The notes: a model not told the origin generated them from the sequence alone. A stretch of 64,000 bases of DNA from an uncultured Oscillospiraceae bacterium (GCA_959601025.1 CAUGOD010000005.1:1-64000), one strand, 5' to 3'. Shown: positions 15,812 through 25,392, numbered from the stretch's first letter. Translations and numbers: made by a program.

Positions 15812-17025
15812 AAGTAATTACGGTCAGCCAACTGAACCGGTATGTCAAATCCCTGCTCGAAGGGGATCAAAACCTCGCTTCCGTATATATCGGCGGCGAG
15901 ATTTCCAATTTTACGAACCATTATAAATCCGGACACCTTTACCTCTCGCTGAAGGACGAGGGCGCGCTGGTTCGCGCGGTGATGTTCCGCGCCTATGCCT
16001 CCAAGCTGCCATTCCGGCCGGAAAACGGGATGAAGGTGATTGTGAAGGCGCGGGTCTCCCTGTATGAAAAGGACGGCTCGTTCCAGATTTATATTGAAGA
16101 GATGCAGCCCGACGGAGTCGGCGCGCTCCAGATCGCCTATGAACAGCTGAAAAAGCGGCTGGCGGAGGAGGGGCTGTTCGACCAGAGCCGAAAAAAGCCC
16201 CTGCCGAAATATCCCGGGCGGATCGGGGTAATCACCTCGCCGACCGGCGCGGCGGTACGGGATATTCTGAATGTACTGGGCCGCCGATACCCGCTGGCGA
16301 CCATTGTGTTCGCTCCCGTGCTGGTGCAGGGGGACGGCGCGCCGCCTCAACTGATCAAGGCGCTGAAATATTTTAACGACGCCGAAGCGGCGGACGTGCT
16401 TATTATCGGGCGCGGCGGCGGCTCCATTGAAGAGCTGTGGGCCTTTAACGACGAGGGCGTGGCCCGCGCCGTTGCGGCTTCGAAAATCCCGGTAATCTCG
16501 GCTGTCGGGCACGAGACCGACTTTACAATCTGTGATTTCGCCGCCGATCTCCGTGCGCCTACCCCCTCCGCCGCCGCGGAGCTAGCGGTTCCCGACCGCA
16601 CACAGCTCCTCGCCCGGGTGGAGCAGATGCAGGGCATCGCCCGGCGTGGGATGCGTTCCACTATTGACGCGGCTTCCCACCGGCTTACCGTGGTTCGCTC
16701 CCGCCGCTGCCTGTCCACCCCCCTCTTTTATGTGGAGGAGCAGGGGATGCGGCTGGATTACCTGACCCGCGCCTTTGTCCACGCCGCGCAGAACAGCCTG
16801 TCCGAATCGGGAAGGCGGCTGGCCGCGATCGGCGGAAAACTGGATGCGCTCAGCCCGCTCAAGGTGCTTTCCCGCGGCTATTCCATCCCCTATACGGGGG
16901 AAAAGGTCGTGAAAAGCACGAAGGACGTGGCGGCAGGCGATCCGCTCACCCTGCGGGTCAGCGACGGAATGGTCGCCTGCACCGTCGATCGGGTGGAAGC
17001 GGACGACAAGACGAAAAAGAAGTAA
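15808..17025 (+). CDS. xseA: Exodeoxyribonuclease VII large subunit
   Basis: A 405-residue XseA, the catalytic subunit of exonuclease VII, which degrades single-stranded DNA in both directions. An N-terminal OB-fold (about 1-100; VSQLNRYVKSLLEGDQNL, GEISNF) is followed by the catalytic region with GRIGVITSPTGAAVRDI, IIGRGGGSIEELWAFNDE and VISAVGHETDFTICDFAAD, all strongly conserved. A helical C-terminal part binds XseB, and the end carries VLSRGYSI. It overlaps the preceding gene by four bases, and xseB follows after 11 bases. Confidence 0.97.
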   Translation: MKVITVSQLNRYVKSLLEGDQNLASVYIGGEISNFTNHYKSGHLYLSLKDEGALVRAVMFRAYASKLPFRPENGMKVIVKARVSLYEKDGSFQIYIEEMQPDGVGALQIAYEQLKKRLAEEGLFDQSRKKPLPKYPGRIGVITSPTGAAVRDILNVLGRRYPLATIVFAPVLVQGDGAPPQLIKALKYFNDAEAADVLIIGRGGGSIEELWAFNDEGVARAVAASKIPVISAVGHETDFTICDFAADLRAPTPSAAAELAVPDRTQLLARVEQMQGIARRGMRSTIDAASHRLTVVRSRRCLSTPLFYVEEQGMRLDYLTRAFVHAAQNSLSESGRRLAAIGGKLDALSPLKVLSRGYSIPYTGEKVVKSTKDVAAGDPLTLRVSDGMVACTVDRVEADDKTKKK

Positions 17026-17036
17026 GGAGGCGCTGT

Positions 17037-17285
17037 ATGGCTGCCGAATGGACGTTTGAGAAAGCAATGACCCGGCTGGAGCAGATCGTCGCCATGCTGG
17101 AGAGCGGCAAATGTACGCTGGACGAATCCCTTAAGCTGTTTGAAGAGGGGACCAAGCTGACAGCGTATTGCTCGGGGGCGCTGAAAACCGCCGAGCAGAA
17201 AATCGTCAAGCTGACGGCCGCCGACGTAGCCGCCGCGCAGGAAAAGGAAGCCGGGGACGGCGGGCAGGAGAGACAGGAGAGATAG
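17037..17285 (+). CDS. xseB: Exodeoxyribonuclease VII small subunit
   Basis: An 82-residue helical XseB with the family pattern FEKAMTRLEQIVAMLESG, LDESLKLFEEGTKL and the C-terminal LKTAEQKIVKL. Several copies bind the helical part of XseA and keep the nuclease in check. AAGGAGG seven bases upstream supports the start. The tail after residue 68 is a polar, unconserved stretch rich in Glu, Gln and Gly. Confidence 0.95.
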   Translation: MAAEWTFEKAMTRLEQIVAMLESGKCTLDESLKLFEEGTKLTAYCSGALKTAEQKIVKLTAADVAAAQEKEAGDGGQERQER

Positions 17286-17365
17286 GAGACGGAAGAGTGA
17301 GTCCGGCGTTTCCGGATTCGTTCAACCCTCTGTTTTCATTTTACGATTTAGAAATGAGGAAGCGT

Positions 17366-18265
17366 ATGTCCGATTTATATGACAACCGCCTTCAGTCTCA
17401 TCTGGAAAAAATCGAGCACGCCTTGCCGGGCTATCTGCCGGCGGAGAACGGCGCGCTGCAAAAAGGGCTTTTCGACGCGATGGCCTACGCCTGTGCGGGT
17501 GGGGGAAAGCGTCTGCGCCCGGTTCTTGTGCTGGAGTTCTGCCGCCTTTGCGGCGGGAATCCCGACCGCGCTATGCCTTTCGCCTGCGCATTGGAGATGA
17601 TCCATTCCTATTCTCTGGCGCACGACGATCTGCCCTGTATGGACAACAGTCCGCTTCGCCGGGGAAAGCCCTCCGTTCACGCCGCTTTCGGAGAGGACAT
17701 GGCGTTGCTGGCGGGGGACGGCCTGCTTACCCGCGCCTTTGAAATCATGCTGTCGCCGGAAAGCCGGCATGGTCTTCCGGCGGAGGCCGTTTTGAACGCG
17801 GCGTCCACTCTGGCGGACGCGGCGGGGGCCTACGGCATGGTCGGCGGCCAGGTGGTCGACCTGCAGAGCGAGGGAAAGGCGGTCGGCCTCCCGGTGCTCG
17901 AGCAGCTTCAGCGCGGCAAGACGGCGGCGCTGATGATCGCCGCCTGCGTCATGGGCTGCTATCTCGGCGGCGGAGACGGGAAGGCGCTCGCCGCCGCCCG
18001 TCAGTATGGAGAAGAGCTCGGTCTCTGTTTTCAAATCGTGGACGATATTCTGGATGTGACCGCAACGGCGGAGGAGCTTGGAAAGCCGGTCGGCGGGGAT
18101 CAAGTCCATGAAAAGACGACCTATGTTTCCCTGCTTGGGTTGGAAGGCGCCACCCATCTTGCGGAGGAACGCACGGAAAAGGCGGTCGGCGCCCTGGCGG
18201 GCTTCGGAGGGGAAGCGGAATCCCTCCGCGCCCTGGCCCGCTCCCTTCTGCTGCGAAAAAGCTGA
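17366..18265 (+). CDS. ispA: Geranylgeranyl/farnesyl diphosphate synthase (short-chain polyprenyl synthetase)
   Basis: A 299-residue polyprenyl synthase that condenses isopentenyl diphosphate with allylic diphosphates, most likely to farnesyl diphosphate. The first Asp-rich motif is SLAHDDLPCMDN (Asp87-Asp88), and the second is QIVDDILDVTA near residue 225. GGGKRLRPVLVL (about 46-57) is the diphosphate-binding region. The ATG at 17366 is chosen for GAGGAAG just upstream; the reading frame runs back to 17168 inside xseB without a better site. Its place after xseB and before dxs is the classic Firmicutes arrangement, with dxs feeding the same isoprenoid pathway. Confidence 0.95.
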   Translation: MSDLYDNRLQSHLEKIEHALPGYLPAENGALQKGLFDAMAYACAGGGKRLRPVLVLEFCRLCGGNPDRAMPFACALEMIHSYSLAHDDLPCMDNSPLRRGKPSVHAAFGEDMALLAGDGLLTRAFEIMLSPESRHGLPAEAVLNAASTLADAAGAYGMVGGQVVDLQSEGKAVGLPVLEQLQRGKTAALMIAACVMGCYLGGGDGKALAAARQYGEELGLCFQIVDDILDVTATAEELGKPVGGDQVHEKTTYVSLLGLEGATHLAEERTEKAVGALAGFGGEAESLRALARSLLLRKS

Positions 18266-18340
18266 GGACGGCTTTGCGGAAAAAAACGGAAGTCTCCCTG
18301 CCGGAAAAGGCGGCGGGAGTGAAATCCCGGCTGGAAAGGC

Positions 18341-18829
18341 ATGAAAACGATGGAACTATTCCTGCAGTTTTTTCAAAATAAGGTGCTGTTTGCGGCAGCG
18401 CTCTCCTGGCTGTGCGCACAGGTTTCCAAGGTGGTTCTCACCCTGATTTTCACCCGGAAGCTGAATGCGGAACGGCTTTGGGGCGCGGGAGGAATGCCCA
18501 GCGCCCATTCAGCAATGGTCAGCGCCTTGACGATCGCCGTCGCCCGGTTTGATGGCGTACAGTCGTCGGTTTTCGCTTTGACGGTCATGTTCGCTTTTGT
18601 CACGATGTACGATGCGATGGGCGTGCGGCGGGAGGCCGGCCTGCACGCCAGACTGCTTAATAAGTATTTAAATCAGATCGAACGAAAGAACGCCGATAAG
18701 GACGGCGACGGCATTCCGGATGAGGAAGTGGACGAGATCGAACTGAAGGAATTCATCGGGCATACGCCGCTGGAGGTACTGGGAGGCGTGTTGCTGGGAA
18801 TTTTGGTTGGGATTCTGATTCCCGCGTAA
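18341..18829 (+). CDS. Divergent PAP2 family membrane protein (YuiD/DUF212-like)
   Basis: A 162-residue membrane protein with about four hydrophobic segments. The motif GAGGMPSAHSAMVSALT is the PAP2-like signature, followed by MYDAMGVRREAGLHA and the C-terminal HTPLEVLGGVLLGILVG. The family is related to acid phosphatases and vanadium haloperoxidases but has diverged, and its substrate is unknown. A prenyl-phosphate role would fit the ispA/dxs neighbours; that is inference. A charged segment rich in Asp and Lys (about residues 108-135) separates the last helices. The ATG at 18341 is the likely start, with 18350 as an alternative. Confidence 0.85.
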   Translation: MKTMELFLQFFQNKVLFAAALSWLCAQVSKVVLTLIFTRKLNAERLWGAGGMPSAHSAMVSALTIAVARFDGVQSSVFALTVMFAFVTMYDAMGVRREAGLHARLLNKYLNQIERKNADKDGDGIPDEEVDEIELKEFIGHTPLEVLGGVLLGILVGILIPA

Positions 18830-18860
18830 ATACAGCTTTCCGGGAAAGCGAGGCTGCTCT

Positions 18861-20747
18861 ATGTCTGATCCGTTGTCCAATACGAAATACCTGAAAAATA
18901 TCCATTCTCCCGATGATGTGAAAGCGCTGTCCATGACGGAACTGAAGGCGCTGTGCGGGGAGATTCGTCATATGCTGGTGGAAACCGTGGCGGAAACCGG
19001 CGGTCATCTGTCCTCCAATCTTGGGATTGTGGAGGTCACGGTGGCGATGCACCGGGAATTCAGCACCCCGAAGGATCAGTTCGTCTGGGACGTCGGTCAC
19101 CAGTGCTATCCGCATAAGCTCCTGACCGGACGGGCGGAGCAGTTCCACACTCTGCGGACGGAGGGGGGGGTATCCGGCTTTCCCCGCCCGAGCGAGAGCG
19201 AGCACGACGCGTTTATCGTCGGCCATTCCAGCACCTCCATTTCCGCGGCCAACGGCATGGCCAAGGCCAAAGCGATGCTGGGGGAGGACGGCTATGTGGT
19301 CGCCGTGATCGGCGACGGCGCGTTGACCGGCGGACTGGCCTACGAGGGACTCAGCAACGCGGGGCGGAGTAAGGACCGGCTGATCGTTGTGCTCAACGAC
19401 AACGGGATGTCCATCAGCCAGAACGTGGGCTTTGTGGCCCGACACCTGGCGGCTCTCCGTGCCCGGCCGCATTATGTGCGGTTCAAAACCCGTTTCAGCA
19501 ACGCGGTTGCCCGTATCCCTGTGATCGGCACGCCGCTGCGGAACAGGCTGCTCCACTGGAAAACCGAGCTGAAAAAAATGATGTATTCCAAGAGCAGCTT
19601 TTTTGAGGAAATGGGCTTCAACTATATCGGCCCGCTGGACGGCCATGACCTCGACGAGCTGATCAAGGGCTTTCAGGCCGCCAAGCGGCTGGATCGCCCC
19701 GTGCTGATGCATGTAGCCACCGTCAAGGGAAAGGGTTACGGCTTTGCCGAAAAGGATCCGGGCGTGTATCACGGTCTTTCCGGCTTTGATGTGGAGACCG
19801 GCTGCCCGCCTTCCTCCTCTTGCTGCTTTTCCTCCGTGTTTGGGGAGGAGCTAGCTGCTCTGGCGGAGGAGGATCAGCGAATCTGCGCCATTTCCGCCGC
19901 CATGAAGTCGGGAACCGGGCTCCTCGGTTTTGCCGAGCGGTTCCCCAAACGCTTTTTTGACGTGGGAATCGCGGAGGAACATGCTGTCACCTTTGCCGCC
20001 GGTCTTGCCCATGATCGGGCGCTGCCGGTTTTTGCGGTCTATTCCACTTTCCTGCAGCGGAGCTATGACCAGATTCTGAATGACGCGGCGATCGGGAAGG
20101 AGCATATTGTTTTGGCCGTCGACCGCGCCGGCATTGTGGGAGACGACGGGGAAACCCATCAGGGAGTGTTCGACGTCGCCTTTCTGAATACCATTCCCGG
20201 CGTGAGCGTGTATTCTCCTTCCTGTTTTTCGGAGCTGCGGATCAACCTAAAGCAGGCGATTTATGATGAGGAAGGGGTCGCCGTTGTCCGGTATCCCCGG
20301 GGCGGAGAGCTTCCGGGGCTGGAGGGCTACGAGCCCGATTACCAGCCCTATACGCTGTGGGAAACGCCAGGAGCGGAGACCCTGTTGGTCACCTATGGGC
20401 GGATTTTCGCTACTGTGCGGGAGGCTGCTCGTCGTTTGAACGAAGACGGCAAATCGGTTTCCGTGCTGAAATTGACCAGGATCAGGCCGCTGGAACTGGA
20501 GTGTATCCGTTCCGCCATGGCCTATAAGCGAATTTTATTCTTTGAAGAGGGAATCCGTAACGGCGGCGTCTGCGAGCGGTTCGGCGCCAAACTGCTGAAC
20601 GCTTCTTATCGCGGCCTGTACCAGTCGGTGGCGATCGACACCTTCGTTCCGGTCTGCAAGCCGGAACGGGGATTGGCCGCCAACGGGTTGGACCTGGAGG
20701 GTATCCTTGCCGCCGTGCAGAGGAGAATGCCGGATGCCGCAGAATGA
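18861..20747 (+). CDS. dxs: 1-Deoxy-D-xylulose-5-phosphate synthase
   Basis: A 628-residue thiamine-diphosphate enzyme that condenses pyruvate with glyceraldehyde 3-phosphate in the first step of the MEP isoprenoid pathway. VGHQCYPHKLLTGR and the thiamine motif GDGALTGGLAYEGLSNAG (near residue 152) lie in domain I. VGIAEEHAVTFAAGLA, which carries the catalytic Glu, lies in domain II, and domain III follows to the end. The length is typical. GCGAGG about ten bases upstream supports the start. Its stop overlaps the start of tlyA by 14 bases. Confidence 0.97.
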   Translation: MSDPLSNTKYLKNIHSPDDVKALSMTELKALCGEIRHMLVETVAETGGHLSSNLGIVEVTVAMHREFSTPKDQFVWDVGHQCYPHKLLTGRAEQFHTLRTEGGVSGFPRPSESEHDAFIVGHSSTSISAANGMAKAKAMLGEDGYVVAVIGDGALTGGLAYEGLSNAGRSKDRLIVVLNDNGMSISQNVGFVARHLAALRARPHYVRFKTRFSNAVARIPVIGTPLRNRLLHWKTELKKMMYSKSSFFEEMGFNYIGPLDGHDLDELIKGFQAAKRLDRPVLMHVATVKGKGYGFAEKDPGVYHGLSGFDVETGCPPSSSCCFSSVFGEELAALAEEDQRICAISAAMKSGTGLLGFAERFPKRFFDVGIAEEHAVTFAAGLAHDRALPVFAVYSTFLQRSYDQILNDAAIGKEHIVLAVDRAGIVGDDGETHQGVFDVAFLNTIPGVSVYSPSCFSELRINLKQAIYDEEGVAVVRYPRGGELPGLEGYEPDYQPYTLWETPGAETLLVTYGRIFATVREAARRLNEDGKSVSVLKLTRIRPLELECIRSAMAYKRILFFEEGIRNGGVCERFGAKLLNASYRGLYQSVAIDTFVPVCKPERGLAANGLDLEGILAAVQRRMPDAAE

Positions 20748-21576
20748 CCAAGATAACCGCCTGCGGCTGGACGCCGCCTTGGTGCGCCGCGGCCTGGAAT
20801 CAAGCCGGGAACGGGCCAAGGAACGGATTCTGTCCGGCCGGGTGCGTGTCAACGGGCAAACCGTCGTCCGTCCGTCCTATACCGTGTCGGAAACCGACGA
20901 GCTGCATTGTGAAGGCGAAGGCCTTGCCTATGTCGGACGGGGCGGCTGCAAGCTGGAAAGGGCGGTGAAGGGCCGCTTTTCCCTGAACGGGATCACTGCC
21001 ATGGACGTTGGCGCTTCCACCGGGGGCTTCACCGACTGCCTTTTGAAAGAGGGCGCGGCGAAGATATACGCGGTGGACGTGGGGCATGGCCAGCTCCATC
21101 CGTCCCTCGCCGCCGATCCCCGTGTGGTGAATCTGGAGGGAACCGACGCGCGGGCTACGGCGGCTCTGCGCGCGGCGATACCGGAAAGCTCGGTGGATTT
21201 TTGCGCGGTGGATGTGTCCTTTATCTCTCTGACTCAGGTGCTGCCCGCGGTTCTCCCGTTTTTAAGGGAAGGGGCGGATATTGTCTGCCTGATAAAGCCG
21301 CAGTTCGAGGCGGGCCGGATGTCGATTGGCAAAAACGGCGTGGTGAAGGACGCCCGGGTCCACCGGCAGGTATTGCGGACATGCTGCGCCTTTTTCGAGG
21401 AGCTGGGAACGCCGGTGCGGCGGCTGGAATTTTCCCCGATCACGGGCGGGGAAGGGAACAAGGGAAACATTGAATTCTTAGCCACCTTGCGGTATGATAA
21501 GGAAAAGCGGGAAAAAAACGCGCCGCTGGATATTGCGTCCGTTGTCGAGGACGCGCATAGAACGCTGAAAAGGTGA
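20734..21576 (+). CDS. tlyA: TlyA-family 2'-O-ribose rRNA methyltransferase
   Basis: A 280-residue protein with an N-terminal S4 RNA-binding domain (about 8-70: RLDAALVRRGLESSRERAKE, ILSGRVRVNG) and a C-terminal FtsJ-like methyltransferase domain. The SAM site is AMDVGASTGGFTDCLL, then YAVDVGHGQL. The catalytic Asp is probably in FCAVDVSFISL and the Lys in CLIKPQFEAG. In mycobacteria, TlyA methylates 16S and 23S rRNA; clostridial members were once called hemolysins. I choose the ATG at 20734 because AGGAG lies eight bases upstream. It overlaps dxs by 14 bases. Confidence 0.94.
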   Translation: MPQNDQDNRLRLDAALVRRGLESSRERAKERILSGRVRVNGQTVVRPSYTVSETDELHCEGEGLAYVGRGGCKLERAVKGRFSLNGITAMDVGASTGGFTDCLLKEGAAKIYAVDVGHGQLHPSLAADPRVVNLEGTDARATAALRAAIPESSVDFCAVDVSFISLTQVLPAVLPFLREGADIVCLIKPQFEAGRMSIGKNGVVKDARVHRQVLRTCCAFFEELGTPVRRLEFSPITGGEGNKGNIEFLATLRYDKEKREKNAPLDIASVVEDAHRTLKR

Positions 21577-21605
21577 AGAGTTTAAGAGCTGAAAGGGTGA
21601 ACGTC

Positions 21606-22442
21606 ATGCGGGTCGTTTTGATCCCGAACGAAAAGGCCGCGGGCGTTTCCGCGGCGATCCGCCCGGTGAGGGAAGCGCTGGCCGGCTTGGGGGCGGAGGT
21701 GCTGCTTCCCCCGGCGGACGCGCTGTTTCCGGAAAACGCGGCGGACGCGCTGCTGGAACAGGGCGATGCTGTGGTAGCCCTCGGCGGGGACGGGACGATC
21801 ATCCACACCGCCAAGCGGGCCGCGCTGCTGGACAAGCCGGTGCTCGGGATCAACTGCGGCACCCTGGGCTTTATGGCCGGACTGGAAGCGGACGAACTTC
21901 CGCAGCTTTCCGCCCTGATCGAAGGGCGCTTTATTGTGGAGAAACGGATGATGCTGTCTGTCCGGGTCTGCCCCTCCGGTGGGGAGTCTCGGGAATATCA
22001 GGCGCTCAACGAGGCGGTGCTGGCCCGCGGCCCCCAATCCCGGATGGTGAAAATCGCGGTTTCCATCGGCGAGGAGCCGGTAGCGGCCTATAACGCCGAC
22101 GGCGTGATCGTCGCCACCCCAACCGGTTCCACCGCCTATTCGCTCTCGGCCGGCGGTCCGATCGTAGATCCGGCGGTCCGCTGCCTGCTCCTGACGCCGG
22201 TTTGTCCGCATTCCCTGCACGCCCGTTCGTACATTTTCAGCGAAGGGGCGCAGCTCACCCTGCGGCCGCTGGAATCCCGCGGCGAGGAAGCCTACCTGAC
22301 GGTGGACGGCGAGGACAGCGTCCGGATCCGGATGGAGGACATCGTCCATGTGTCGCAGTCCCCCCGTCCGGCATCTCTGATCCGGATCAAGGAGCAGCCG
22401 TTTTACAACACCCTCAATCAGAAACTGACCAATCGCCGCTGA
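21606..22442 (+). CDS. nadK: NAD kinase
   Basis: A 278-residue NAD kinase, which phosphorylates NAD to NADP in the cytosol. ALGGDGTIIHTAK (GGDGT at 60-64) is the nucleotide-binding signature, GINCGTLGFMAGLE follows, and NADGVIVATPTGSTAYSLSA with GGP is the second conserved block. The start at 21606 (MRVVLIPN) has GAAAGGGTG just upstream; an in-frame ATG at 21573 overlaps the end of tlyA and is less likely. The neighbours tlyA, argR and recN match the order seen in many Firmicutes. Confidence 0.96.
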   Translation: MRVVLIPNEKAAGVSAAIRPVREALAGLGAEVLLPPADALFPENAADALLEQGDAVVALGGDGTIIHTAKRAALLDKPVLGINCGTLGFMAGLEADELPQLSALIEGRFIVEKRMMLSVRVCPSGGESREYQALNEAVLARGPQSRMVKIAVSIGEEPVAAYNADGVIVATPTGSTAYSLSAGGPIVDPAVRCLLLTPVCPHSLHARSYIFSEGAQLTLRPLESRGEEAYLTVDGEDSVRIRMEDIVHVSQSPRPASLIRIKEQPFYNTLNQKLTNRR

Positions 22443-22467
22443 CGGCGGCTGGAAACGGAGTACGGCT

Positions 22468-22929
22468 ATGAAAGCAAAACGACATGCAAAAATTCTGGAA
22501 ATCATCCATGCCCATCCAGTGAATACGCAGGAGGAGCTGCTGAACTATCTGCTGGAAAGCGGCTTTACCGTGACGCAGGCGACCATTTCCCGCGATATCA
22601 AGGAGCTGCGGCTGATCAAAACGCTGGGGAGCGATGGGAATTACCGTTACTCCACCGTTCAGCAGGAAAGCGAGCACATTTCCTCGAAGTTTCATTCCCT
22701 GTTTTCCGATACGGTCATCAGCATTGACTACGCCGGGAATATCGTGGTGGTCAAATGCCTGTCCGGCATGGCGCAGGCCGCCTGCGCGGCCATGGACTCC
22801 CTTCGTCGGGGGGACATTGTGGGCACCATCTCGGGGGACGATACCTTCCTTTGCGTGATGAAGGACGAAAACAAAGCGATTGATCTGGTAACGGATCTGA
22901 AAAAACTGATGCGCAGCGCCAAAGCGTAA
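22468..22929 (+). CDS. argR: Arginine repressor
   Basis: A 153-residue ArgR/AhrC. The N-terminal winged helix (about 1-70) includes RHAKILEIIHAHPVNTQEEL and TVTQATISRDIKELRL. The C-terminal oligomerisation and arginine-binding domain contains SIDYAGNIVVVKCLSGMAQA and the aspartate-rich end of the GTISGDDTFL block. It senses arginine and controls arginine metabolism genes as a hexamer. It lies between nadK and recN, the usual Firmicutes position. CGGAG about eight bases upstream supports the start. Confidence 0.96.
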   Translation: MKAKRHAKILEIIHAHPVNTQEELLNYLLESGFTVTQATISRDIKELRLIKTLGSDGNYRYSTVQQESEHISSKFHSLFSDTVISIDYAGNIVVVKCLSGMAQAACAAMDSLRRGDIVGTISGDDTFLCVMKDENKAIDLVTDLKKLMRSAKA

Positions 22930-22979
22930 CCGATCCGTCTGAAAACGGCCGGTTTGTTCGCATACAGGGGGGGAAGACC

Positions 22980-24647
22980 ATGCTGACCAGCCTGCATATT
23001 GAGAATATTGCGGTGATCGAACAGGCCGGGATCGAATTCCTTCCCGGCCTGAATGTGCTGACCGGCGAAACCGGCGCGGGCAAATCCATGGTGATCGACG
23101 CCATCAACGCCGTGCTGGGGGAGCGGGTCAGCCGCGACGTGGTGCGGACCGGAAGCGCCGAAGCCCGTGTTACGGCCGTGTTTTCGGAGATTTCGCGCCG
23201 CACCGCCTCCACGCTGGAGGAGCTGGGGTATCCGCCCGACGAGGACGGGATGCTTCTGGTTCGGCGCACCATTTCCGCCGAGGGAAAGGGAAGCTGCCGG
23301 ATCAATGGTCAGCCTGTCACGGCGGCGGTCCTCCGCTCCGTCGGGCGGCTGCTGGTAAATATTCATGGACAGCACGAAAACCAGGCGCTGCTTTCGCCGG
23401 AGCGGCATGTAGACTATCTGGAGCGGCTGGGGGGACTTCTCCCTCTTCACGCGGCGTTTACAGCCGCCTATGAGCGGTATACCGACGTATGCCGCCGGTT
23501 GGATCAGCTGACGATGGACGACGGAGCCAAGGCGCGCCGGCTGGATATGCTCCGCTTTCAGGTCGAGGAGATCGAAGCGGCGGCCCTCCGCCCCGGGGAG
23601 GAGGAGGAGCTGAAAAGCCAGCGCACCCTGTACCGTAATGCGGAAAAGATCGCGGTCTCCCTGGCCGCGGCGAAGGAGCTGTTTTCGGGCGGGGAGGAGA
23701 GCGACGGCGCGCTTTCCCTGCTCTCCCGCGCGGCGGACGAGCTGCGGGACGCGGGGAGGTATGTGGAGGAACTGGGCAGCCTGTCCGAAAGGGTGCAGTC
23801 CCTCCTGTACGAGCTGGAGGAATGCGGAAACGATCTGCGGGATTTCGCCTCCCACCTGGATTTCGAGCCGGGGGAGCTGGAGCGGGTGGAGGAGCGGCTG
23901 GATCAGATCCGCCGCCTGACCTCCAAATACGGCCCGGACGAACAGGCGGTTCTGGATTATCTGGAGCAGGCGCGGCAGGAGCTGGAAGGCATCGAAATGT
24001 CGGACGAGCTGGCCGCCCGCCTGACGGCGGAACGGGAGGAAACCGAAGCGGCGGCCAGGGCGGCGGCCGAACAGCTGTCCGCCGCCCGGAAAGCGGCCGC
24101 CTCGGCGTTTGCCGCGCAGGTGGGGGAGGAGCTGGCGTTTCTCGATATGCCCGGCGTTCGGCTGGAAGTGGCGGTGGAGCCGGTGGAGCTGGGCGCCGGC
24201 GGGATCGACCGGGTGGAGTTCCGCATCGCGGCGAATCCCGGCGAAGCGCCCAAGTCGATTGCAAAGATCGCGTCCGGCGGCGAGCTTTCCCGCATCATGC
24301 TGGCGATCAAGTCGGTAATGGCCGATGTGGACGATATCGATACGCTGATTTTTGATGAAATCGACGCCGGCATCAGCGGCCGGGCCGCCTGGAAGGTGGG
24401 CGTCAAGCTCCGCCAGACCGGCACGGGACGGCAGGTGCTCTGTGTCACCCATCTGGCGCAGATCGCGGCGCAGGCCCATCATCATTTCCTTATCAGCAAA
24501 AGCGTGCGGGACGGCCGCACCTACACGGCGGTTGCTCCGCTCGGCCGGGAGGAACGGGAGGGAGAACTGGCCCGTATTATCGGCGGCGAGCCGACTCCCG
24601 CCGCGCTGGAGGCCGCCCGGGAAATGCTCCGGCGGACGGAAGCGTAG
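22980..24647 (+). CDS. recN: DNA repair protein RecN
   Basis: A 555-residue SMC-like ATPase acting in double-strand-break repair. Residues 1-160 hold the N-terminal ATPase half with LTGETGAGKSMVIDAI. A long coiled-coil middle is rich in Glu, Leu and Ala. The C-terminal half has the ABC signature KIASGGELSRIMLAIK (near residue 430), then DTLIFDEIDAGISG (Walker B) and VLCVTHLAQIAAQA. The length is typical. The start has GGGGGGAAG about seven bases upstream. It closes the packed run that began with nusB. Confidence 0.97.
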   Translation: MLTSLHIENIAVIEQAGIEFLPGLNVLTGETGAGKSMVIDAINAVLGERVSRDVVRTGSAEARVTAVFSEISRRTASTLEELGYPPDEDGMLLVRRTISAEGKGSCRINGQPVTAAVLRSVGRLLVNIHGQHENQALLSPERHVDYLERLGGLLPLHAAFTAAYERYTDVCRRLDQLTMDDGAKARRLDMLRFQVEEIEAAALRPGEEEELKSQRTLYRNAEKIAVSLAAAKELFSGGEESDGALSLLSRAADELRDAGRYVEELGSLSERVQSLLYELEECGNDLRDFASHLDFEPGELERVEERLDQIRRLTSKYGPDEQAVLDYLEQARQELEGIEMSDELAARLTAEREETEAAARAAAEQLSAARKAAASAFAAQVGEELAFLDMPGVRLEVAVEPVELGAGGIDRVEFRIAANPGEAPKSIAKIASGGELSRIMLAIKSVMADVDDIDTLIFDEIDAGISGRAAWKVGVKLRQTGTGRQVLCVTHLAQIAAQAHHHFLISKSVRDGRTYTAVAPLGREEREGELARIIGGEPTPAALEAAREMLRRTEA

Positions 24648-24705
24648 GAAACGCGGACATGCACGAAGAAAGACCGAAAGCTTGTTTTGAAAGGAGTTAC
24701 CTGTG

Positions 24706-25392
24706 ATGAAAAGTATGGCGAACCGGTTTCGAAACGGCGTTTTTGCGGCATTTTTTGTTGCAATGGCTTTTTACCTGCTCTGTTATCTTTTCCTTGCGGT
24801 CAGCTCAGGGCCTTATTCGTCCTCGGGCCGCATGGATGCGGAAACGGTGATGCGGCTTTCCGGCGCCGGCGCGCCGGTTCTGCGGATCATGCTCTCGGCG
24901 CTGGGTTCCGCGATGGCGGCGGTTTTTCTGTTTGCGTCGATACGGCTTTCCCGAAGGTCTTCCGGAATCATCGCGCTTGCGTTTACGCTCCTTCTGACGG
25001 GGGTGCAGGTTCTTCCTTCTCTGGTTATCATGGAGACGATACGTGCCTATTCGATTCTTCCCTTGCTGTTAAGCGAGTTTTCCCTGCTTACAACCGCCCT
25101 GCTGTACTGGCTGCTGACGCCGTGGCTTGCCCGCCGGACGAATGAGCCGCTTTCCCTCGCGATTGTATTGCTTCTGAACGGCGTTTTGTCGTTCGTTTTC
25201 TCGGCGCTTGTTTCTGTCCTGCTTCCGCTTCAGAATTTGGCAACGTTCGGCGCTCTCTGCTGGACTGCATTCAAAGGGTCTGTGTCGGCGCTGCTTCAGC
25301 ATGCCGTGATCGTGCTTCCGGTTTATGCTTTGCTTTACGGGATTTTCCGGCCGAAAAAAGCGCCTTCGCCGGAAGGGCTTGACAACGGCTGA
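24706..25392 (+). CDS. Polytopic membrane protein, unidentified
   Basis: A 228-residue protein with about six hydrophobic segments (near 10-32, 52-80, 85-105, 110-130, 143-175 and 185-215), short polar loops and no soluble domain. I recognise no family motif. The polar stretch after the first helix (SSGPYSSSGRMDAETV) would be outside or inside depending on topology, which I cannot decide. AAAGGAG nine bases before the ATG at 24706 supports the start; an overlapping GTG at 24703 is possible. The stop codon overlaps the promoter of the tyrS T-box leader. It may be co-transcribed with recN, 58 bases upstream, but no promoter was seen. Confidence 0.65.
   Translation: MKSMANRFRNGVFAAFFVAMAFYLLCYLFLAVSSGPYSSSGRMDAETVMRLSGAGAPVLRIMLSALGSAMAAVFLFASIRLSRRSSGIIALAFTLLLTGVQVLPSLVIMETIRAYSILPLLLSEFSLLTTALLYWLLTPWLARRTNEPLSLAIVLLLNGVLSFVFSALVSVLLPLQNLATFGALCWTAFKGSVSALLQHAVIVLPVYALLYGIFRPKKAPSPEGLDNG

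Noticed and set aside
22728..24485. Long minus-strand open frame (585 codons) opposite argR/recN
   Set aside because: It is a shadow of G+C-rich third-codon positions; recN on the other strand has all its family motifs.
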